Shown piece after piece: positions 20,501-29,402 of a stretch of DNA of 64,000 bases; the stretch's first letter is position 1; every line of letters begins with the position of its first letter. The position numbers and the translations under genes are program-made. The DNA lies in contig WGME01000010.1 of assembly GCA_016125225.1 (NCBI GenBank), forward strand, positions 62,001-126,000, in the 5' to 3' direction. Under the pieces are notes generated by a model. The model was not told the DNA's origin. It was given only the letters and a program-made list of their open reading frames with translations, and did not search any database. The stretch is from a bacterium (lineage in GTDB: Bacteria; Planctomycetota; Planctomycetia; Planctomycetales; Planctomycetaceae).

Positions 20501-20883
20501 CGCTGGTCGCTGCCAAGGGAGCCGGAGCGGAAATGCGTCGGGCGCTGGGAACCGCCGTCTTCAGCGGCATGCTGGGAGTCACACTGTTCGGCATCGTTCT
20601 GACGCCGGTGTTCTTTTATGTCATCGATCATCTGGCTGAATGGTCTCCCTTTGCGGGAGGAACCTTGCCGCGCGCTGGCCGCTGGATTCTAGACTGGTTA
20701 CGCCTCGGTCCTGTGTGGCGCTTGGGCCAAAAGGCTGGCGTTCAGCTTCTGAAATCGATCAATGTGCTAGACCGTCGTTCCCCACCGCCGCGGCCATCCC
20801 CCGCCGATCAGTCGCAACCACCAACCCGCTCCGCGGAGTCGACCGAGTCGCCAGACCCGGTGCGAACCGTCGATCATGTTTGA
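17518..20883 (+). CDS. RND multidrug efflux permease, HAE1 family (first copy)
   Basis: 1121 aa. The N-terminus FFIDRPIFASVLSIVVTLAG is typical of AcrB/MexB-like pumps, with 12 expected membrane helices and two large periplasmic loops. The proton-relay residues are present: Asp409-Asp410 in GIVVDDAIVVVEA (helix 4) and Lys948 in GLACKNAILIVEFA (helix 10). The pump would export hydrophobic compounds using the proton gradient. The C-terminal ~90 residues after the last helix are Pro/Ser-rich and longer than usual. It starts 23 bases after the adaptor and ends 11 bases before the second permease. Confidence 0.92.
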   Translation: MFCRFFIDRPIFASVLSIVVTLAGSIAAIQLPIAQYPPVTPPTVQVDCNYPGANARVVAETIAAPIEQQVNGVEEMLYMSSQSTSDGSYTLTVTFKPGVDLDLAQVLVQNRVSLALPQLPDVVRATGVTTKKRSPDILLVASLNSPDGRYDQLYLSNYALLHVRDELSRLPGISEVLLFGQRDYAMRVWIDPDRLAVRSLSVTDVITALREQNLQVAAGHLAQSPTYEAPDRQLPISVVGRLSDVEEFENVVVRAEHDGGLVRIRDVARVELGARSQDINNRFDQKPTIGLAIFQLPDANALATADLIQEKMDELAQAFPEGVAFEIGYNTTPFIRESIQEVFHALRDAVILVAVVVLVFLQGWRPAIIPLIAVPVAIIGTFAAMALVGFSLNNLTLFGLVLAIGIVVDDAIVVVEAVEHHIEHGMLPREAAIRAMDEVASPVIAVGLVLSAVFIPCAFISGIVGQFFRQFALTIAISTILSMINSLTLSPALAALLLRPRNAKRDPLTWLVDLLLGWFFRLFNMTFRTSTRAYVGLVGRLLRVPALVLIVYGGLLGLTWWGMGQLPTGFIPPQDKGYLLASVQLPDAASAGRTRDVIARIEKIALDTPGVRNVNSVAGNSFLLSAYGSNFGSMFIILDEFEHRRDPELSSNKILGKLRQRYTDEFPEAIVSIFPPPAVNGLGRAGGFRLMVEDRGEGSLLGLQQQTDNIIDLGNKSPGISGLFTVYKANSPQYYADIDRTACLQKGLELSDVFSTLQSNLGSRYVNDFNRFGRTWQVNVQADIPFRNDVVDVPRLKVRNRDGEMIPLGAVCTIRESSSPLVLTRYNMYPAAAINGNTAPGISTGQGLAIMEELCRRELPLSMAFEWTELAYLESTAGSTGMLVFAFSVVFVFLVLAALYESWALPLAVILVVPMCVLSSIAGVAVAEMDINIFTQIGFVVLIGLACKNAILIVEFARARRHEGVGIRDSTLQACELRLRPIMMTSFAFILGVLPLVAAKGAGAEMRRALGTAVFSGMLGVTLFGIVLTPVFFYVIDHLAEWSPFAGGTLPRAGRWILDWLRLGPVWRLGQKAGVQLLKSINVLDRRSPPPRPSPADQSQPPTRSAESTESPDPVRTVDHV

Positions 20884-20894
20884 CAGGTGAGAGC

Positions 20895-23800
20895 ATGTTT
20901 TCGCGTTTCTTTATCGATCGGCCGATTTTTGCCTCGGTGTTATCGATTGTGGTGACTCTCGCCGGTGGGATCGCGGTCTTTTCCTTGCCGGTCACTCAGT
21001 ATCCCGAAATCACCCCGCCGACGGTGGAAGTCTCGGCCTACTATCCCGGGGCCAATTCGCGCGTGGTGAGTGATACCGTTGCCGCGCCGATTGAGCAGTA
21101 CGTGAATGGCGTGGAAGGCATGATTTACATGTCTTCGCAGTGTACCAACGACGGCACCTACACATTAACCGTCACCTTCCGGCCGGAAACTGACCTGAAT
21201 CTGGCTCAGGTGCTGGTGCAGAATCGCGTGGCACTCGCTCAACCCGTGCTGCCGAATCTCGTCACCCGGCGGGGCGTGAATGTCAAAAAGAAATCCCCTA
21301 GCGTGCTGATGATTGTTAATCTGTTTTCCCCCGATAATAGCCGCGACAATCTGTACCTCAGCAACTATGCCACCATTCAATTGCGGGATGAACTCTCGCG
21401 TCTTCCGGGCGTGGGGGACATCACCTTTCTGGGTCAACGCGACTACAGCATGCGTGTCTGGCTCGATCCGGACAAACTTTCGACGTTGTCGATCTCGGCC
21501 AGTGATGTCATTCACACCATCGAACAACAGAACGTGCAAGTCGCGGCGGGACAGATTGGCCAACCCCCGGCCAACAACGATCAGGTCTTTCAATTCACGA
21601 TGACCACCTTGGGCCGCCTCAGTGATCCTGCGGAATTTGCGGAAATGATTCTGCGATCCGATGCTGATGGCCGGGTGATCCGTCTCAAAGATGTGGCTCG
21701 CACTGAACTCGGTGCCTTGGGGTACGATCAGATCTGCACCCTCGATGGCAAACCTTCCGTCGCGTTGTCGGTCTATCAGCTCCCCGGTTCCAATGCCTTG
21801 AATACAGCGGACAGCGTGCGGGAGAAAATGTCGGAACTGCGGGACCGGTTTCCAGAAGGGGTGGACTATGCCATTGTCTACGACACTACGCCGTTTATTG
21901 AAGAGTCTGTGAATGAAGTGTTCCATTCGCTACGGGATGCCGTGATTCTGGTGGCCGTGGTGGTGCTCATCTTCCTGCAAGGATGGCGTGCCGCTGTCAT
22001 TCCTCTGGTGGCGGTTCCTGTGGCGATCGTGGGCACTTTTGCAGCCATGGTGGCCTTCGGTTTCAGTCTGAATTCGCTGACCCTGTTCGGCCTGGTGCTG
22101 GCCATCGGAATTGTAGTCGATGATGCCATTGTGGTCGTGGAAGCCATCGAACATCACATTGAGCACGGGTTGTCACCGCGTGAGGCCGCCTTCCAGGCCA
22201 TGGATGAAGTCTCGGGGCCAGTCATCGCTGTGGCTCTGGTCTTGTCAGCCGTCTTTGTGCCTTGCGTCTTCATTACGGGGATTGTCGGCAAGTTCTTCCA
22301 GCAGTTCGCGTTGACCATTGCGATCTCGACGGTCATCTCGGCGTTCAATTCGCTCACACTCAGCCCGGCTTTGGCCGTGTTGCTGCTGAAGCCTCGGAAG
22401 GATGGCCATCACGAACCCTTGCCACGAATCGTCTTTCCGCTCGCGGGTGCCTGGGTGGGCTATCTCTGGCTCAGTTCCTGGATGACCCCCTGGTTGAGCT
22501 CTCTGCATATCGCAGAAAGCTGGATGCCGTGGATTGGGGCCGCTATCGGCTTGCTGGTCGGCGCACTTCTCGGTCGCTGGCTCAACGTGGCATTATCGGG
22601 CTTCTTCCGGGTGTTTAACCGTGTCTTCAATTTTACCACCGATGGCTATGTGGCGACCGTTGCGGGATTGTTGAGAGTCAACTGGTTGATTCTCGGTGTC
22701 TATGGCGGGCTGCTGTATGCCACCTGGTATCTATTCGACACCACGCCCACCGGCTTCATTCCCGCTCAGGACAAGGGTTATCTCCTCGTCAACGTGCAGC
22801 TCCCTGATTCCGCATCGCTCGATCGAACCAGTGCAGTGATGCGGCAGATGGAAGAGTCATTACGCAAAATTCCGGGTGTGCGAAACACTGTCGGAATTGC
22901 CGGGCAGTCACTGCTGCTGGGTGCGAATGCCCCGAATTTCGGATCGTATTATCTAATGCTCGATGACTTTCATCATCGCGCGCATGAAGGATTAAGTGCC
23001 GATGCTATCAGTGCGAAAGTGAAAACGACGCTGGATCACGAAATCCCTGAAGCATTGGTCAATGTCCTCGGAGCTCCGCCGATTGACGGACTCGGCACTG
23101 CGGGGGGCTTCAAGATCGTGATTGAAGACCGTGGCGACAATGGGATGAATGCCTTGCAGCAGGTCAGCCAGTCGATTGTCGATGAAGGGGTTCGCACACC
23201 GGGGCTGACATCGTTGTTCACAAGTTTCCGCGCCGACACGCCGTGGCTGTTCCTCGATGTCGACCGTCTGGCTGCCAAGTCGATGGGCGTTTCGATCGGG
23301 GAACTCTTCAACACGCTGCAGACCTATTTCGGATCGTTGTATGTCAACGACTTCAACCGCTTCGGCCGTACCTGGCAGGTGAATCTGCAGGCCGATGCGA
23401 AATATCGTATGCAGGTTGAAGACCTTAAACGTCTGAAGATTCGCAATGATGCAGGCCACATGGTGCCACTTGCTGCGGTGGCGACTCCCCGGGAAACCAG
23501 CGGCCCGGTGATGATCGTGCGGTACAACCTATATCCGTCAGCCACGATCAACGTGAACGCCGCAACCGGTACCAGTTCTGGTCAGGCGATTGACCGCATG
23601 CGGGCCGTCGCCGATGAGAAGCTGCTGCCCTCCATGCGTGCAGAATGGACAGAGTTGGCGTACCTGCAACTTCAAGCCGGAAACACCGCCATGTATGCCT
23701 TCGTTCTGGCGGTGGTGCTCGTCTTTCTAGTATTAGCGGCCCAATATGAAAGCTGGGCGTTGCCACTGGCTGTGATCCTCGTGGTGCCGATGTGCCTTTT

Positions 23801-24233
23801 GTGCTCCGTCGCCGGGGTGCAGGGAGCCCATCATGACGTGAATATTTTCACGCAGATCGGGTTTGTGGTACTGGTGGGACTCGCCTGCAAAAACGCCATT
23901 CTGATCGTGGAGTTCGCCCGGGCCAAACGGACGGCCGGGGAATCCCGCCGACAGGCCACACTCGAAGCCTGCCGCCTGCGGTTGCGGCCGATCATCATGA
24001 CGTCGTTCGCCTTCATTCTCGGCGTTGTGCCCCTGATGATCGGCGAAGGAGCCGGAGCGGAAATGCGGCAAACCCTGGGAACAGCAGTCTTCTGGGGTAT
24101 GCTCGGCGTGACGCTGTTCGGCATCTTCCTGACGCCGGTCTTCTACGAGGTCATCCAGGCGGGCACTGACTGGCGGCTCGCTCGCCGCGGCGAGCCCGAG
24201 CCTGAACCGATTCCCGAACATTCCAGCAATTGA
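20895..24233 (+). CDS. RND multidrug efflux permease, HAE1 family (second copy, with a two-helix insertion)
   Basis: 1112 aa from the ATG at 20895, preceded by AGGTGAG. The longer ORF from 20640 overlaps the first permease out of frame and is discounted. It is a close paralogue of the preceding gene: same FFIDRPIFASVLSIVV start, Asp409-Asp410 and the helix-10 lysine. That lysine is at position 999 instead of 948, because about 50 net residues are inserted after KPRKDGHHEP (residues ~505-570). The insert holds two hydrophobic stretches (FPLAGAWVGYLWLSSW, WIGAAIGLLVGALL). The two permeases may form a mixed trimer, as in MdtBC, or be separate pumps. No TolC-like gene is adjacent. Confidence 0.92.
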   Translation: MFSRFFIDRPIFASVLSIVVTLAGGIAVFSLPVTQYPEITPPTVEVSAYYPGANSRVVSDTVAAPIEQYVNGVEGMIYMSSQCTNDGTYTLTVTFRPETDLNLAQVLVQNRVALAQPVLPNLVTRRGVNVKKKSPSVLMIVNLFSPDNSRDNLYLSNYATIQLRDELSRLPGVGDITFLGQRDYSMRVWLDPDKLSTLSISASDVIHTIEQQNVQVAAGQIGQPPANNDQVFQFTMTTLGRLSDPAEFAEMILRSDADGRVIRLKDVARTELGALGYDQICTLDGKPSVALSVYQLPGSNALNTADSVREKMSELRDRFPEGVDYAIVYDTTPFIEESVNEVFHSLRDAVILVAVVVLIFLQGWRAAVIPLVAVPVAIVGTFAAMVAFGFSLNSLTLFGLVLAIGIVVDDAIVVVEAIEHHIEHGLSPREAAFQAMDEVSGPVIAVALVLSAVFVPCVFITGIVGKFFQQFALTIAISTVISAFNSLTLSPALAVLLLKPRKDGHHEPLPRIVFPLAGAWVGYLWLSSWMTPWLSSLHIAESWMPWIGAAIGLLVGALLGRWLNVALSGFFRVFNRVFNFTTDGYVATVAGLLRVNWLILGVYGGLLYATWYLFDTTPTGFIPAQDKGYLLVNVQLPDSASLDRTSAVMRQMEESLRKIPGVRNTVGIAGQSLLLGANAPNFGSYYLMLDDFHHRAHEGLSADAISAKVKTTLDHEIPEALVNVLGAPPIDGLGTAGGFKIVIEDRGDNGMNALQQVSQSIVDEGVRTPGLTSLFTSFRADTPWLFLDVDRLAAKSMGVSIGELFNTLQTYFGSLYVNDFNRFGRTWQVNLQADAKYRMQVEDLKRLKIRNDAGHMVPLAAVATPRETSGPVMIVRYNLYPSATINVNAATGTSSGQAIDRMRAVADEKLLPSMRAEWTELAYLQLQAGNTAMYAFVLAVVLVFLVLAAQYESWALPLAVILVVPMCLLCSVAGVQGAHHDVNIFTQIGFVVLVGLACKNAILIVEFARAKRTAGESRRQATLEACRLRLRPIIMTSFAFILGVVPLMIGEGAGAEMRQTLGTAVFWGMLGVTLFGIFLTPVFYEVIQAGTDWRLARRGEPEPEPIPEHSSN

Positions 24234-24302
24234 GCGCGGCAGTTATTCGACGACTGGATCAGACTTCCGGGGTGCCTCTTAGCGAAGAGTGCGAATTCTG
24301 AG

Positions 24303-24315
24303 TTCGTGACACGAA
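24303..24315. repeat. Short palindrome upstream of the BlaI gene
   Basis: TTCGTG-A-CACGAA, perfect 6-base arms. The same intergenic stretch holds two direct copies of TCAAAGACAA (24332-24341 and 24375-24384) flanking TTGACT (24343-24348), which could be a -35 element. These may be control sites for the regulator at 24431. They do not show the TACA/TGTA arrangement of known BlaI/MecI operators, so the assignment is tentative. Confidence 0.3.
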
Positions 24316-24430
24316 ATGTCGTAGCCACCGATCAAAGACAACTTGACTTTATCCGCCCGGTTGTTTTCAATGGGTCAAAGACAATGCGTCTGTGATCTGT
24401 TGCAAGCTGGCATCGGGAGGTGAAGTCGGA

Positions 24431-24826
24431 ATGGCATCCAGGAAGCATCACGTTACCGATGCCGAGTTAGCCGTGCTGCAGTACCTGTGGGACAACGGGG
24501 CGGCTTCCACACGCGACATCTGCAACCAACTCTATCCTCAGAACACCGTCTCTCAATATTACACCGTACAAAAGCTGCTCGATCGGCTGGAAACCCGTGG
24601 TTGCGTGACCCGGGATCGGTCGGAAAGAGTGCACCGGTTCTCCGCAGCGATTGATCGGGATGTGTTGCTGGCAGAACGACTGCAAGATCTGTCGGAGTCG
24701 CTGTGTGACGGTTCGCTGATGCCATTGCTCAGCGGCCTGCTCAAGCTGAAACGCTGGACCACCGACGAACAACAGCAGCTTCAGCAACTGATTGATGAAC
24801 TGATGCCCAAGAAACGCAAGCAATAA
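24431..24826 (+). CDS. BlaI/MecI/CopY-family transcriptional repressor
   Basis: 131 aa winged-helix repressor: VTDAELAVLQYLWDNGAASTRDICNQL, then YYTVQKLLDRLETRGCVTRDRS, the BlaI recognition and wing segment, then a C-terminal dimerisation helix pair. The start at 24431 (MASRKHHVT) follows GGGAGGTGA with nine-base spacing, so the 13 upstream residues of the longer ORF are excluded. BlaI repressors are usually inactivated by a partner BlaR1/M56 metallopeptidase encoded next door. None is present here, so either the sensor is elsewhere or this copy works by another mechanism. Confidence 0.9.
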   Translation: MASRKHHVTDAELAVLQYLWDNGAASTRDICNQLYPQNTVSQYYTVQKLLDRLETRGCVTRDRSERVHRFSAAIDRDVLLAERLQDLSESLCDGSLMPLLSGLLKLKRWTTDEQQQLQQLIDELMPKKRKQ

Positions 24827-25261
24827 TCGCAGTCATTGGAGACAGGGGACGCCTTTCGCGAATCTCCTGGCGGCCTGAATCTGCGCGGAGCGGACTGGCA
24901 TGATTCAACCAGCGACCCTGACCTTGCCCCGACTGGAGTCCAATCGGAGTGCAGGTCAATAAGAGGAGATCCCGAACGGTACGGTGATGAGAAGCGTTCC
25001 GGGTTGACGGCCGAAGTCGTCGAAAGGCGCAAAAACCATTTGGAATTTAATCTCTTTCAGTAGCTTGCTTCTGCTTTCACCAGTCAAGTACCACAGCGTC
25101 TGGGCTGAACTGCTTGGTAACCGATGTTTGAGGGCACTCCGAATTGGGTGCCTGTCCCAAACTCGGTATACTAAAGAGACATTGCCTGAAGCCCATCGCC
25201 CAGAAAACGCGGAAGTGCCCATCCAAATTGCGTCAGTGATCCTGATTCCCGAAAGACTAGT
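24827..25261. other. Intergenic stretch with no recognisable gene
   Basis: About 435 bases between the BlaI gene and the membrane protein. ORFs in several frames cross it, but none has a domain, ribosome site or codon pattern I trust. GGTGCCTGTCCC near 25148 resembles a short motif often scattered in planctomycete intergenic DNA. No terminator hairpin with a T-run was found. Confidence 0.35.
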
Positions 25262-27439
25262 ATGAGGTGGATGCAAGGGAATAGCCCAGATATGTCGAGG
25301 CGGCACAAATTGTACTTGGCTGGCATCTGGCTGGCTGCACTTCCTATCGCGTTTCATCCTGTATCGACGGACAGCTTGTGGTGGGAGTTGGGCAAGGGCC
25401 GGGCCGTTGTGAGCGGTCATCTGCATCCGACCGCTGATCTGATCGCCGGAATGGCAGGGGCGGATGCGGACTGGTTAAGCGGGCTGCTTCCCTACCTTTT
25501 GATGTCGTTGTTTGGCATGTCAGGGGTGATGGGATTAAAAGTCGCCGTCGTCCTAGGGCTCACGTGGCTATTTGTCAGACGGTCTGCCGAAACCGTGTGT
25601 CAATCGGATCGCCCCATGATCGGCATCGCTGTTCTCGCAATGCTGGTGGTTATGCATTCGGCTGGAGAGCCGGGTTTGCTGTCTGATGTTGTGTGCCTGG
25701 CAGCGTTGTATTGTGCGACGGAAAAGCTAACGACGAATCCTGATCATCCAAGGTTGGGACTCGTTTTCACAATTCTGGCTGTGTGGGCGAACCTTGGACC
25801 ACGTGTGATCATGGGTTTGTTCGTTGCGGGACCAGCCCTGTGGGCTAGACCAGCCAAGCTAGCCCAGCGACTCGGCATGGCCGTGGCCATGCTGGGGTGT
25901 CTCTGTCTCACGCCAGCGGGGTGGATGACACTGCGAAACTCACTGATTCAGACATGGCCGTCCGTAAATGAGCAATTGATCGACGTGCAGGCCGCCGGTT
26001 GGCACCCCTGGTGGAACTATCTGTTCGCCGCAGAGTCGATCTCCTTCCTGGTGTTGAGTGCGGCCTATTTATCAGTGACGTGGCTTCGTGCATCCTGGCA
26101 GCAGTTGTTTGTGTTTGGAGTCGCTCAGGTTCTGGCGTGTTGTTCCGCCGAAAATCTGCCGCTCGCGGCCTTGTGGATGATGCTGGCCATGACGGCTGCG
26201 TCGGGCAAGATGCCGAGCCTCTCCACACACTCGCGGATGCCTTCATCGCCTTCTGTACCACGAAGAACCGAGTATTTGACGGCGAACTTTGAAAAGCCGT
26301 TGAGGCTTACGTGGAAGGGAGCTGCCTACGGGATTGTATTTCTTTGGGTGTCCTGGGTGGCAACGCATCCCTGGCCGGGATGCGAAAGTAGTGTTGGTTG
26401 GGGATTGGACCCACGATTAAATCCCGATGCTTTCGCCGCTTCTCTGGCGGAAACGAACCTTGCGGGGAATGCACACTGCGTGGGAGTGCGCGAAGCCGGT
26501 CTGCTCATCTGGCATAAGCGGACTGGTATCCGTCCGTTCGACACGCCTGTGTCCGCTTTATTGAACCATCGTTTGCATGAGCATGTTTTGCTGACCAGCG
26601 ATCTCACCCGCCGCTGGCAGACGCCTCACCGCAGAATCAACGGCGAGTGGGGGGGCTGGTGGGCAATCACCCAAGCCCGAAACATCAAACTGCTGGTTAT
26701 TCCGTCGGAGAGTCTGGATTTGATCACAGCACTGGAACCGACGATCTGGAAGCCACTCTCCCTCAATGCAACGAGCCTGGCCTACGGAGTGGCTGGCGAT
26801 CCGGGCGTGACGCCTCAAATCGTGAAGACGCTATCGCTGAGGCACATCGTCGATCGCGGCACGTGGACTTACCAGCCGGAGGGAGAGTCTGCCTCCGGTC
26901 TGATGGAATTCTTCGCCTGGCGTGATAACTCCACGGCCACTCTTCAAAGCCTGCGCTTGGCACGTGTTTTCCGGTCGATGGAGTTGAACGTCGCCGCATT
27001 GAAGGTGCTTAACAGCATGCCCGGGCGCAATTGTCCGGCGGCCCGCGAGGAATTCTTCGCGAATCAAATGGCCTTGGGATATCGAGAACGGATTATCGCT
27101 GGCCACAGCAGCGAATTTCGACTGAGAACAAGCCTGGGCAATGATCAACTCGATGGTGTCGACGTGCTGACGCGATTGAACTGGCCGTTGCAGGCAGAGC
27201 TCTCAGACAAAACTCTGATGTCAGAAATCACGGCTTTGTATGTGAGCGGCGAGCGCACTCGTGCATTGTCTAAGCCTTCCGGAAAGCAACCGGAAGAGAT
27301 TTATGCCAAGGCACTGCTGCTACTAGAAGCCGGAGAGTCGAGGCAGACCGCGCAGGCGTTTCAGGGATTGATCGGCCACGCGACAGAACGCCGACTGTCC
27401 ATTCTGTCGCGTGGCTGGGTCGAATCGCTTGGCGAGTGA
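25262..27439 (+). CDS. Large multi-pass membrane protein of unknown function (GT-C-like layout)
   Basis: 725 aa. The N-terminal ~370 residues are strongly hydrophobic with roughly eight to ten helices (LYLAGIWLAALPIAF, LLPYLLMSLFGMSGVMGLKVAVVLGLTWLFV, LAMLVVMHS). The C-terminal ~350 residues are soluble and include a helical, TPR-like tail (YAKALLLLEAGESRQTAQAFQGL). An Asp near the first periplasmic loop (STDSLWWELGKGR) and the many-helices-then-soluble-domain plan recall GT-C glycosyltransferase-like proteins, but no diagnostic motif is present, so I do not assign activity. The start may be 25262 or the ATG at 25292. Confidence 0.65.
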   Translation: MRWMQGNSPDMSRRHKLYLAGIWLAALPIAFHPVSTDSLWWELGKGRAVVSGHLHPTADLIAGMAGADADWLSGLLPYLLMSLFGMSGVMGLKVAVVLGLTWLFVRRSAETVCQSDRPMIGIAVLAMLVVMHSAGEPGLLSDVVCLAALYCATEKLTTNPDHPRLGLVFTILAVWANLGPRVIMGLFVAGPALWARPAKLAQRLGMAVAMLGCLCLTPAGWMTLRNSLIQTWPSVNEQLIDVQAAGWHPWWNYLFAAESISFLVLSAAYLSVTWLRASWQQLFVFGVAQVLACCSAENLPLAALWMMLAMTAASGKMPSLSTHSRMPSSPSVPRRTEYLTANFEKPLRLTWKGAAYGIVFLWVSWVATHPWPGCESSVGWGLDPRLNPDAFAASLAETNLAGNAHCVGVREAGLLIWHKRTGIRPFDTPVSALLNHRLHEHVLLTSDLTRRWQTPHRRINGEWGGWWAITQARNIKLLVIPSESLDLITALEPTIWKPLSLNATSLAYGVAGDPGVTPQIVKTLSLRHIVDRGTWTYQPEGESASGLMEFFAWRDNSTATLQSLRLARVFRSMELNVAALKVLNSMPGRNCPAAREEFFANQMALGYRERIIAGHSSEFRLRTSLGNDQLDGVDVLTRLNWPLQAELSDKTLMSEITALYVSGERTRALSKPSGKQPEEIYAKALLLLEAGESRQTAQAFQGLIGHATERRLSILSRGWVESLGE

Positions 27440-27634
27440 CGATGCACTGAGCGTACCGGTCGGGAATTGGTATAGGTCACAAGCCCCCTGTTTCAGGTGA
27501 CTTTGGAAAAAAAATTTGCACACGGCGATCCTTCGGATTCGCAACCTTGGATACGAGAAGTTAAACTGAAGCACATCCCGAATTGACCTGCACCGTCACG
27601 CCAGCTTCCTGCTGGCACTGAAAAGGCTCTCACA

Positions 27635-27808
27635 ATGAAGTCGTTTTCTCAGTTTTTGAGCTTTGCCGTCCTGACATCCGTCCTGAGTCTTGCCGGGTGC
27701 GGCAGTTCGATGCCCAATGCAGATGTTCCAGAAGAGAAGCTTGCTCCCCCCGCGACTGACCTGGGCAGCGATCCAGAGTATGCTAAGCAATTCAGCAAGA
27801 AAAAATAG
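27635..27808 (+). CDS. Small lipoprotein (57 aa)
   Basis: MKSFSQFLSFAVLTSVLSLAGCGSS is a complete lipoprotein signal with lipobox LAGC. The mature part is only ~36 residues, acidic then basic (PEEKLAPPATDLGSDPEYAKQF, ending SKKK). AAAAGG lies eight bases before the ATG. The gene stands alone about 195 bases after the membrane protein and 430 before the DUF1559 gene. The function is unknown; tiny lipoproteins next to DUF1559 genes are a recurring planctomycete pattern as far as I recall. Confidence 0.7.
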   Translation: MKSFSQFLSFAVLTSVLSLAGCGSSMPNADVPEEKLAPPATDLGSDPEYAKQFSKKK

Positions 27809-28234
27809 CTCTTTGCCGGGCAGCTTCTCTCGGTCTGCAACGTCTCAAATCTGAATCAGTTAACGCGAAGTCAGCCCCTCATATCGATGGTAACGGCAGC
27901 AAATTCTCGCTGAATCCGTTTTGGTATTTCCCGAAATGTGCCTTGGATTGCATGGGAAGTTTCGTCGAAACTGACGGAAATTTCAGAACTTATGTTGTTT
28001 TCTCGTCACTAATTATGAATTTTCCACTGGAGTGAACTCGGGAATGTCGATATGGTCAAGTGGCGTAATCTCGAGAGAAATTCAATTCGTCCCGAGCGTT
28101 CTTTGAATACGTTTCCTGTATTCGTTTCCGCTGGATCAGTTTTTCAATCCTGGTTTTAGTGAGATTCTCCACGGGACCTCATCCCGAGGGTCCGTCACAT
28201 TCTGTTTCCCTACTTTTTTTCAGAGAGACTACTC
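27809..28234. other. Long leader region of the DUF1559 gene, with two hairpins
   Basis: About 425 AT-richer bases. AGTTTCG-T-CGAAACT (27958-27972) is a perfect 7-base palindrome that could be an operator. Near the gene, GGGACCTC-atccc-GAGGGTCC (28173-28193) forms a bulged hairpin followed by a pyrimidine tract with TTTTTTT (about 28214-28220), just before the ribosome site AGAGAG. This may be a leader structure. No ORF is credible here. Confidence 0.4.
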
Positions 28235-29335
28235 ATGAAAACAGCTGTCCGCAGGTCACGAGGAAGTCGCTGGCTCGGCTTCACGCTGATTGAATTGCTC
28301 GTGGTTATCGCGATCATTGCGATCCTTATCGCGCTGCTGCTGCCTGCCGTGCAACAAGCCCGGGAAGCCGCCCGTCGTACTCAGTGCCGTAACAATCTCA
28401 AACAGATTGGCTTGGCCCTGCATAACTATCAGGACACGCACAACGTATTCCCGCCCTACAAAACGTGGAACAACGGCACGGATTGCGCCGGTGGGCCGGA
28501 CAGTTGGACGAACCAGGGGGGATATAGTTGGCGTGTTATGATTCTTCCCTTCATGGATCAGGCGCCGGCTTACAGCAAGATCGACTTCACGAACCATCAC
28601 TCACAGGCGAACTGCCCAGGATCGACGAACTCGTGGGGACAGGTGAATGCTCAAGCCCTTCCGGGATACATCTGCCCCTCGGATTCTACGCCTCCCGTGA
28701 TTGGTGGCTCGGGCGGGGCCAACTATGCCGGTGTCGTTTCTTCGAGCGCTCAATCGAAGCTGAGTTTCTCCACAGCTTCCGGAACAATTCCCGCTGAACA
28801 ACTGAAGGCCTTCTTCCAGATGGATAACGTCGGCGCGACGCGCGTCAGCGTGACGGACTTGAAAGACGGTTCCAGCAATACAATTGCAGTGGCGGAAGTC
28901 TGGCGCGGCCGCCGTACAGTGGTACGGGGCGGTGGAACTTACGGCGTGGATGGGAATGGGCGTTGCTACCGCTGGATGGTTGAAGGCGGTTGCGGTGTCA
29001 CCGGAACTTTGGGACGTGGCGGCTCCAAGGGCAGTATGTCTGGCGGATTTGAAGCGAGCGGCGGGAATCCCGGCGGTCAGCTTCAGCCCGGTGCCACATC
29101 CGCTCCTGCCGGCGATGGTGGACCTAACGACAAGCGTGCCGACCAGGTGACATGGAACGGTGAAAACGACGAAGGCGTTCACGATGGTTTCCGTCCGGCC
29201 TCCAGCAGCCACACTGGTGGCGTCCACGTCCTGATGGGCGATGGTTCGGTGAGGTTTGCCTCCGATAACGTCGATTCCAATGTGTGGAATGCAGCTCACT
29301 CGCGATCCGGTGGCGAAGTACAGGCGGAATTCTAA
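28235..29335 (+). CDS. DUF1559 prepilin-like protein (type II secretion pseudopilin fold, H-X9-DG C-terminus)
   Basis: 366 aa. The N-terminus [34 protein letters not shown] is a type IV prepilin/pseudopilin signal: cleavage before Phe, glutamate at +5 and one long helix. [19 protein letters not shown] is the DUF1559 core. The tail [16 protein letters not shown] is the H-X9-DG motif. Planctomycetes encode dozens of these; they are thought to be exported and envelope- or pseudopilus-associated, but their role is unproven. The Gly-rich middle ([20 protein letters not shown]) is unusual in its glycine content. A strong terminator follows, so the gene is monocistronic. Confidence 0.92.
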   Translation: MKTAVRRSRGSRWLGFTLIELLVVIAIIAILIALLLPAVQQAREAARRTQCRNNLKQIGLALHNYQDTHNVFPPYKTWNNGTDCAGGPDSWTNQGGYSWRVMILPFMDQAPAYSKIDFTNHHSQANCPGSTNSWGQVNAQALPGYICPSDSTPPVIGGSGGANYAGVVSSSAQSKLSFSTASGTIPAEQLKAFFQMDNVGATRVSVTDLKDGSSNTIAVAEVWRGRRTVVRGGGTYGVDGNGRCYRWMVEGGCGVTGTLGRGGSKGSMSGGFEASGGNPGGQLQPGATSAPAGDGGPNDKRADQVTWNGENDEGVHDGFRPASSSHTGGVHVLMGDGSVRFASDNVDSNVWNAAHSRSGGEVQAEF

Positions 29336-29366
29336 AGTCCGCAGGCCGACTCGGGTGACCCCAACT

Positions 29367-29402
29367 AAGGCACAGTCTGTTGATCGCAGGGTGTGCCTTT
29401 TT
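29367..29402 (+). terminator. Intrinsic terminator of the DUF1559 gene
   Basis: AAGGCACA pairs perfectly with TGTGCCTT across a 17-base loop, and the stem runs into TTTTT. It ends about 20 bases before the ATG of the next gene (29423). That rules out the in-frame GTG at 29393, which lies in the stem, as the cytochrome start. Confidence 0.8.

Noticed and set aside
20640-20894. Upstream extension of the second RND permease
   Set aside because: It overlaps the end of the first permease out of frame; the ATG at 20895 has a ribosome site and begins the conserved FFIDRPIFASV segment.
24956-25426. 156-codon minus-strand frame between BlaI and the membrane protein
   Set aside because: It overlaps the membrane protein start, has no ribosome site and no recognisable domain; I could not support it as a gene.
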